NCBI GenBank assembly: GCA_963682055.1
Contig: OY821742.1
Location: 1,697,816 to 1,761,815, forward strand
Length of the DNA stretch: 64,000 nucleotides
Direction: 5' to 3'
From: Primula veris
Taxonomy: Eukaryota; Streptophyta; Magnoliopsida; Ericales; Primulaceae
Positions 58,009 through 64,000 of this stretch are shown piece by piece (position 1 is the first letter of the stretch; each line of letters starts with the position of its first letter). The notes under the pieces were generated by a model. It did no database searches. It saw nothing but the letters and a program-made list of their open reading frames with translations, and was not told where the DNA came from. The position numbers and the translations under genes are program-made.

Positions 58009-58690
58009 GTTTTTTTTTTCCACCCAAAACACTCTAATGGGAGGGTGTTAGGCAGACCCGACCTGTATATAAACATATAATACCAATCCGTACATAAGAG
58101 GCGGACATAACTCAAACCTCCCAAAAAAATAACTGAATACATGATATCTAGAGAAACAAAATGAAATCTACGCAACTGTGACAAATAATAAGTGGACACA
58201 TGGAAATAAAAATTCAATGTTATCGTCTGATCTGAGTCATCTGTCTCGAATCTAGTGCAAGTATTTCCTTGATCATCTGCGGAAGAGTATCAATATCATG
58301 AAAGATCTGATCCGTCTCATGCGAACACGTCCAGTTTGTCATGAAATCTCCCGTCTGATTCGTCTCTCTAAAGACGTGTCGAACCAAGACCACATGCGTA
58401 CACAACTTACGTATACGAGCTAGAGTGTAATTGTGCTCTCATTCTCTTAAAGTTGTTGAAGTCACCCAAGATACCATTGTCGTAGAATCGGACTCAACCT
58501 CTAAGCTATCGAAACTCATCTCAGACGCTATCTCCAAACCAATCAAAATAACATGTAGCTCAGCGAAAATAATCGGTCTCGGTCCAAAAAATCTACCGAA
58601 TGCTCTAACTACATGACCATACTCATCCGGAATGATCCCACCAACAGCTGATGGACCCTCTTTCGACCAACAGCTGATGGACCCTCTTTC
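58009..58690 (-). mobile_element. LINE 3' fragment with RNase H domain
   Basis: Minus orientation: poly(A) is the T run at 58,009-58,020, with a 3' untranslated stretch to about 58,220. RNase H coding reads from about 58,680 to 58,220 with a single TGA near 58,436: GGIIPDEYGHVVRAF, a FAELHVILIGLEIA helix, SLEVESDSTTMVSW, then VLVRHVFRETNQTGDF and a QMTQIRR end. It is nearly intact compared with the other LINE relics but 5'-truncated. A 26-bp direct duplication (CCAACAGCTGATGGACCCTC core) occurs at 58,641-58,691 at its upstream edge. Confidence 0.82.
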
Positions 58691-58905
58691 GTAATCTATT
58701 AGGCTCCTAAACTAATTTTACTTTTTCGTAAGTTACTATTTTTTTTTTCAAATGTTTAATGACACATTCTTTATCTTAAAAGTGTTTGGATAAAGGGTAT
58801 TTAATTTGACCCGAGTGGATGATTAGTTCAATTAATTTTCTTCCTTATTTTGAGTGACATTTTAAATATTTAAATTAATTAAAGAAATAGGCCTATGAGT
58901 ACCGG

Positions 58906-60067
58906 GAGATTCTCTTTTAAATACCCAAATTGCTGGTTTCTATAAGGGACGTGGGATTTCAGATCCCACGTCTACGTGGCAGACTGAATTTTTTTTTTTT
59001 TTCTTTTCTTATGTTCATTTCTGTTTTGTTTTTGCTCTGATTTATTTTTTATATATCAAAAAAAATTTGAATTTTATCCAAAAACTTTTCTAATTTTATC
59101 CAAAAAAAACCCTAACCATCAACCATCAAATTAATTCATATATCAAATTAATATATTTTTTTATCAAATCAACGTAACTCTACCATTACAATTATCCCCA
59201 ATTTTACCAAAAAAAAACCTCTCCAGATTTATCCAAAAAAAACTTTTCCAATTTTATCCAAAAAAAACCATAACCATCAACCATCAAATTACTTCATATA
59301 TCAAATTAATATATTTTTTTATCAAATCAACGTAACTCTACCACTACAATTATTCTCAATTTTACAAAAAAAAACCCTCTCCAGATTTACCCCAAAAAAA
59401 CTTCCGCAATTTTATCCAAAAAAAAACCCTAACCATCAATCATCAAACTCGTTCATATATCAAATTAATATATATTTTTTATCAAATGAACGTCACTCTA
59501 CCACTACAATTATCCCCAATTTTACCAAAAAAAAAAGTTCTCCCGATTTACCTAAAAAAAACTTTCCCAATTTTACCCAAAATAAAATTTGGGAAAGTTT
59601 TTTTGGGTAAATTGGGAGAGTTTTTTTTTTTTTGGTAAAATTGGGGATAATTGTAGTGGTTGAGTTACGTTGATTTGATAAAAAAAATATATTAATTTGA
59701 TATATGAAGTAATTTGATGGTTGATGGTTAGGGTTTTTTTTTGGATAAAATTGGAAAAGTTTTTTTTTGGTAAATCTGGAGAGGTTTTTTTTTTTTTGTA
59801 AAATTAGGGATAATTGTAGTGGCAGAGTTACGTTGATTTTATAAAAAAATATATTAATTTGATATATGAAGTAATTTGACGGTTGATGGTTAGGGTTTTT
59901 TTTTTGATAAAATTAGAAAAGTTTTTGGGTAAAATTGGAAAATTTTTTGATATATAAAAAGTAAATCACAACAAAAACAAAACAGAAATGAACATAAGAA
60001 AAGAAAAAAAAGAAAAAAAATTCAGTCTGCCACGTAGAAGCAATTTGGGTATTTAAAAGAGAATCTC
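58906..60067. repeat. 1.16-kb foldback (large inverted repeat with internal tandem repeats)
   Basis: The left arm from 58,906 and right arm ending 60,067 are inverted copies meeting near 59,585. The outer 28 bp are perfectly complementary (GAGATTCTCTTTTAAATACC start). The left arm holds three tandem units of about 158 bp (AACCATCAACCATCAAA landmark at about 59,115, 59,272 and 59,431), the right arm two inverted units (about 59,719 and 59,880). The left arm has an extra 37-bp segment containing a perfect 10-bp stem hairpin, GACGTGGGAT-TTCAG-ATCCCACGTC. No coding capacity. It could be a foldback or MITE-type transposon, or a hairpin small-RNA locus. Confidence 0.88.
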
Positions 60068-60120
60068 TCTCTCTATAATCTAATTATTCTCTCTCTCTCT
60101 ATAATCTAATTACGTAGTAT

Positions 60121-60306
60121 ATGGGTCTGTTTACATGTGACGAATGTAAATCTACCTTTAATACCCTTTCAAAACTGGTTAACCATATAGGTAACCATAA
60201 AAATCCACTTCCCTGTTTACTGACTACGTGCGTACAGACTTTTAAGGCTAAAGATATACGGCGGGAGCATTACAATCTCCGTCATTCTAAGCCTAAGCGT
60301 CGTTGA
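60121..60306 (+). CDS. Small two-C2H2-zinc-finger protein (61 aa), possible
   Basis: ORF starting 54 bp after the foldback, preceded by a CT-rich stretch in which CTCTCTATAATCTAATTA occurs twice. Two finger-like modules: C6-x2-C9-x12-H22-x3-H26, then CLLTTC with Cx4C and Hx4H ligands at RREHYNLRH. The tail KPKRR is basic (possible nuclear signal). Conserved Phe and Leu positions of classical fingers (F-x5-L) are present in the first module. I do not recognise the family; it may be a fragment of a larger transposon or transcription-factor gene, or a chance ORF. The perfectly spaced ligands in both modules argue against chance. No neighbour suggests a function. Confidence 0.4.
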   Translation: MGLFTCDECKSTFNTLSKLVNHIGNHKNPLPCLLTTCVQTFKAKDIRREHYNLRHSKPKRR

Positions 60307-60431
60307 TTGTTTTCTTGAATTTTTTTTTTTTTTTTTCTATCTCTCCCCCTTCCTTCTTCTTCTTCTTCTTCACTTTTTTTTTCCTAAAAAAAAAACCCCC
60401 CCCAAAAAAAAGCATGGATAAGCATTTTCTG
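60307..60431 (+). promoter_or_regulatory. Possible 5' leader of the YrdC-family gene
   Basis: T- and CT-rich leader-like sequence (CTTCTTCTTCTTCTTC) followed by AAAAAAAAGCATGGATAAG and, at 60,432, a GTACGT donor-like site. If real, a 5' leader exon would be followed by an intron of about 2.4 kb ending near 62,866 (AACAG). The downstream exon has its own stop before its first Met, so any ATG here would be an upstream ORF. Weak evidence only. Confidence 0.2.
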
Positions 60432-60693
60432 GTACGTCTCTCTCTCTCAGTCTATCTATATAAATTTATTTACATTTACTTATATGTTCATATATATACA
60501 CGTTTATGTTTGGATATATGTGTCTGTTTGTATCTATGTTTCTAAATATCGGTGAATCGGCTTATATTCGGTTTCTTGATTTTTTAATCGATCGAGTTTT
60601 TTTATGCCTTTGTGTGTATCGATTTATGTGTGTATTTCGATCAGGTTTATTTTGTTTAAATATCTACCTAGGGTTTGAGTTTGGTCAATTTTC

Positions 60694-61160
60694 TGTTTAT
60701 TGAATTATCGGCGGCTTAATACTGACATGATTTTGAGGACTCGAATGTACATATAAACGCGTAATACATATAGATTTTTGAATATGTTCTGCGTGTCTAC
60801 GTTTTTTATTTATGTTTATTGAATTATCGGCCGCTTAATACTGACATGATTTTGAGGACTCGAATGTACATATTAATGCATAATATTCTTGAATATGTTA
60901 TGCGTGTCTACGTTTCTGATTTCTGTTTATTGAATTATCGGCCGTTTAATACTGACAGGATTTTGAGGACTCGAATGTACATATAAACGCGTAATACATA
61001 TAGATTCTTGAATATGTTCTGCGTGTCTACGTTTCTGATTTCGATTTATTGAATTATCGGCCGCTTAATACTGACATGATTTTGAGGCTTGAATGTACAC
61101 ATAATACATATAGATTCTTGAATATGTTCTGCGTGTCTACGTTTCTGATTTCTATTTTTG
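60694..61160 (+). repeat. Tandem repeat, about 119 bp x 4, with a fifth copy at 62,020
   Basis: Units start at 60,694, 60,813, 60,924 and 61,043, with GAATTATCGGCCGCTTAATA and GAGGACTCGAATGTACATAT as landmarks. The fourth has an internal deletion. A fifth copy lies at about 62,020-62,140. They sit in the non-coding region upstream of the YrdC-family coding exons. Confidence 0.9.
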
Positions 61161-61261
61161 TAATTTCTGTTGATATTTGTATGATTCTCAATCAGGTTGA
61201 TTTTGTTTAAATATCTACCTAGGGTTTGGGTTTTGTCAAAATTTTATCGTAATTATACTAA

Positions 61262-61547
61262 TTTATGTATATATGTGTGTGCGTGTTTACGTATGTATGT
61301 GTGTATTTTAATATATGTGTGTGTGGTTTATTGATCCTAAGTTTAGATAAATATCTTATCGGTCATTTTAGTGTCAACTGAATTCTGTAAAATTGTGCGT
61401 AACTCAATATATGCAACAGTTCATTGTTATAAGCTTATTTAGTTGAGTTCACCACTAGTCCCTATAGTTTTAACAAATATCTTATTAGGTCTTTTAGTGT
61501 CTTTTGAATTCTGCTAAATAGTGCGTAATGCAACAGTTCATTATGTG
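61262..61547 (+). repeat. Inverted-repeat right arm (partner 57,107-57,392)
   Basis: Reverse complement of 57,107-57,392; the 61,358-61,547 part is nearly identical. It contains two related inner segments (TTTTAGTGTCAACTGAATTC and TTTTAGTGTCTTTTGAATTC). Confidence 0.85.
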
Positions 61548-61835
61548 CTTTTTATCTATGTATATATAATTGAGTTGTTAAAAAATATCTCATAAATCAT
61601 TTTAGTATCAGTTGCGATCTCTGGTGTGTGTATGTATGAGTTTGTATTTGATTACAGGGACAGTCCCTAGAGTTTCGACGAATATTTTATCAACTATTAT
61701 AGTGTTTATTGCAAGTTGTTGTAATGTTGTGCTTGATAGAAAAATTAAAAGATTTAATTATGTTATTATGTAGTATAAATATGTAGTTAATTTAAGGAAT
61801 AATTTTTGTCTCTATTGTCGGTCATAATTGTCTTT

Positions 61836-62311
61836 TATTGGTCATTATTGTCGCTATTGGAATCTGTCATGCTGTGCTTCATTTTAATCAACTGCAGCAT
61901 ATAATTGTGTTTTAAAGTATCATTATGTAGTTGATTATGTGTGTGCGTGTACGTATGTGTATATAAATGATTCTTGATTTTTTATGCCTGTGTGTGTTGT
62001 ATGTGTTTCTTGATTTTCTATTTATTGAATTATTGGCCGCTTAATACTGACATGATTACGAGGACTCGAATGTACATATAAACGCGTAATGCATATAGAT
62101 TCTTGAATATGTTCTGCGTGTCTACGTTTCTGATTTCGATTTTCCTAAATTCTGTTGATATTTGTATGATTCTCAATCAGGTTGATTTTGTTAAAACATA
62201 ATTGTCTTTTATTTGTCATTATTGTCGCTATTGCAATCTGTGATGCTGTGCTTCATTTTAATCAACTGCAGCATATAATTGTGTTTTAAAGTATCATTAT
62301 GTAGTTGATTA
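61836..62311 (+). repeat. Direct repeat pair of about 110 bp
   Basis: 61,836-61,940 and 62,203-62,311 share TGTCTTTTATTGGTCATTAT, then a GCTGTGCTTCATTTTAATCA stretch and a GTATCATTATGTAGTTGATT stretch with few differences. With the 119-bp repeats, this region is built of local duplications. Nothing coding in 61,548-62,911. Confidence 0.85.
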
Positions 62312-62953
62312 TGGAAATATTCTCTTTAGTTTGAAGTTTGAACCGATAATCTTATTTAGACATTGTAGTGTCAATTGCAGGCTGTAATATTGTGCTTAAT
62401 TTAGAAACTGTAACAAATAATTGTGTTCTTACATATGGATATGTTGTTGATTACAGCAGTAGTCCCATGTTTTGACCGAGTGTCTTATTATACAATTAAT
62501 TGCTACCTGTATTGAATGAGTTGTTTATTGGTACTTCTGTTTTTGAATTGATTTCAGTTTTGTACGAGCAGTACGAACTATATACTACTGGTAATTAAAC
62601 TCAGTGATGTGTTAATGTGTAATCGCATATTAGGATTTGAAACCGTGGTATTGAAATTGTATTGGATGAATTGTTCATGACCTACTTGGTAATGTTGTTA
62701 ATAATAATTTTCAATTTTTTTGTGTGTGTGTTTAAACTTAAAAGCTAAAGGTTGAAAGGAACTAGATATGCTTGGTAATGTTATCTTTATTTCTTTTTGT
62801 AAATTTGGAAACAGAAACTCATTTGACATATGCAATTCTGCTTTTAGGTTGTGGAAACAGAAACTCATTTTACTTCTTTTTTTTATACTTCATTTCTCAT
62901 CTAATTAATTAATGGTAAATTGTTGTGTCTACTTGCATATTATATGTCCTGAT

Positions 62954-64000
62954 ATGGAAAATGCCTTATTTAACCGTTTGGAAAATAATACACAGGATGA
63001 TGATGGGTTGCTCTTTGTGGAAGTTGATCCGTTTGAGTCAGATAGTTGGAAACTAGATCCCGTGGTCCATCTTCTAAACCAAGGAGCTGTTGGTGTCACT
63101 CCCACTGATACTGTGTGCGTATATCTCTTCCTATCGTTAACCTTTATTTTTATTTTACTTATGTTTTCTGTATCATATACATTTGCCTCGAATTACATTT
63201 CTGTGGGGGTTGTTTTTGTGACTGCAACTTGGTCTTTATGTTGATAGGTATGCAATAGTTTGCGACATGAAAAATAACTCAACTATTGAGCGTCTCCGGA
63301 GGTAATTCAATACCATACCTACTGTTCTTTTCTAATAAGATTTATTTAATGTAGCTTCTAACCTTGTTGTTCTTTTCTCTGACAATACTTTTTTCGTCTG
63401 CTTTCCAGAATCAAGAGTATCGAAACTTCAAAGGCAAGAACATTCTGTGCTCTCTTACTTGATATTCTTAAAAAAAGTTTCACTGTGCCAATGAGTATCT
63501 TTTCAGTTGTTCACTATCCTCTACTTGCTTATCATTTCTGATTAGTTTTTTTATTTTTTATTTTTTTATATATTCCTGATACACATTATTTAAATATATT
63601 GCAGCCTCTTAGTGTATTGTATCGCTCTTTCCGGGACATAGATACACTTACTACTGGTTTTCCTTGTGGACATGGTCAAGGCAGTGCTAACATATTCCGG
63701 GCAGTCAAACATTGCTTACCTGGCCCTGTGAGTCCTTTTTTTAGTAATATCTTAGTTTATATGCTCTTAACTCTTAAGCAGTGTTACTGTTATTATTACT
63801 ATTCAGACAAAGGCTATGGTGTTACAAAAAGCATTTCTGAGAATTCTTACATCATATACCAGATTACTTATGTTATATTGTATTATATTATATACCCTGT
63901 TTATATTGTTTTGCCTCTCATTCTTTCTCCATTTGTTCCTATATACTATTATGATCTCCAATGTTAATTTTTGGCTTGTTTCTTTTGATTGCAGTATACT
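62954..64000 (+). CDS. Sua5/YciO/YrdC-family protein, 5' part (runs off window)
   Basis: Spliced gene. Exon to 63,114 (MENALFNRLENN... to NQGAVGVTPTDT), then 63,248-63,301 (YAIVCDMKNNSTIERLR), 63,409-63,433 (IKSIETSK), 63,605-63,727 (PLSVLYRSFRDID...FRAVKHCLPGP), and 63,995 onward (YT, cut by the window). All joints keep frame. The TPTDTVYA strand, the IKSIETSK segment and PGPYT are the conserved nucleotide-binding core of the family; PGPYT and spacing look closer to the YciO branch than to bacterial YrdC. Family members make threonylcarbamoyl-adenylate for the t6A37 tRNA modification, but YciO-branch roles are less clear. In plants this type is often organellar; no transit peptide is seen here. 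Start: an in-frame stop at 62,906 and no acceptor after it leave ATG 62,912 or 62,954; the latter begins at the acidic leader. The 63,434-63,604 intron has a GC donor. Confidence 0.85.

Noticed and set aside
60303..60703. Two overlapping frames rich in Phe, Tyr and Leu
   Set aside because: They read through poly-T, CT-rich and TA-rich simple sequence and a repeat unit; no domain.
62912..62953. ATG at 62,912 as start of the YrdC-family protein
   Set aside because: Not excluded, but the Cys-rich 14-residue extension has no family counterpart that I know, and the Met at 62,954 begins the acidic leader; kept as an alternative only.

Overview
This window is AT-rich nuclear DNA from a flowering plant, most likely a eudicot. 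The evidence is plant-type introns, a plant F-box/DUF295 family, Ty1-copia, LINE, Helitron, hAT, Stowaway and Cassandra repeats, and remnants of a plant dynamin-related (DRP3-type) gene. The species cannot be named from the sequence. Most of the window is repeats and segmental duplications, and only a few reading frames look alive.

Layout. 1-7 kb: intergenic, with a decayed LINE (about 3.0-3.96 kb, minus). 7-53 kb: a dispersed array of four related F-box/DUF295 copies, all on the minus strand (7.3, 14.1, 32.4 and 49.4 kb), each with duplicated flanks. Only the copy at 49.4-50.5 kb is open; the others carry a frameshifting deletion, a single nonsense codon, or several lesions. The array is cut by a complete, very young SIRE-like Ty1-copia element (17,026-27,292; 1,262-bp LTRs with two differences; 5-bp target duplication). 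That element has an intact 1,662-aa gag-pol and a second 428-aa ORF between pol and the 3' LTR. A second copia element (37,442-44,459, minus) has 228-bp LTRs differing at one base but a badly decayed interior. Smaller elements include a Cassandra TRIM with a 5S-rRNA-like domain, a Stowaway MITE, two end-to-end Helitrons, hAT-type elements whose empty sites survive in paralogous flanks, and a 1.9-kb long-inverted-repeat element.

53-56 kb (minus) holds a broken DRP3-like dynamin pseudogene that keeps its exon-intron structure but lacks several exons. 57-62 kb is a nested inverted-repeat region: an outer pair of near-identical arms (57.1-57.4 and 61.3-61.5 kb) surrounds a 1.16-kb foldback (58,906-60,067), a LINE fragment and a 61-codon two-zinc-finger ORF. 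The right end (62.95 kb onward, plus) is the start of a real gene of the Sua5/YciO/YrdC family with four introns visible, one of them probably GC-AG; it runs off the window.

Most notable: a self-complementary motif (GTTGCAAC and variants, often 12 nt apart) is scattered through the SIRE element in LTRs, gag, the integrase-RT linker, the post-pol spacer and directly at the start codon of the second ORF. A TATA/pyrimidine-patch/telo-box arrangement sits just upstream of that second ORF.
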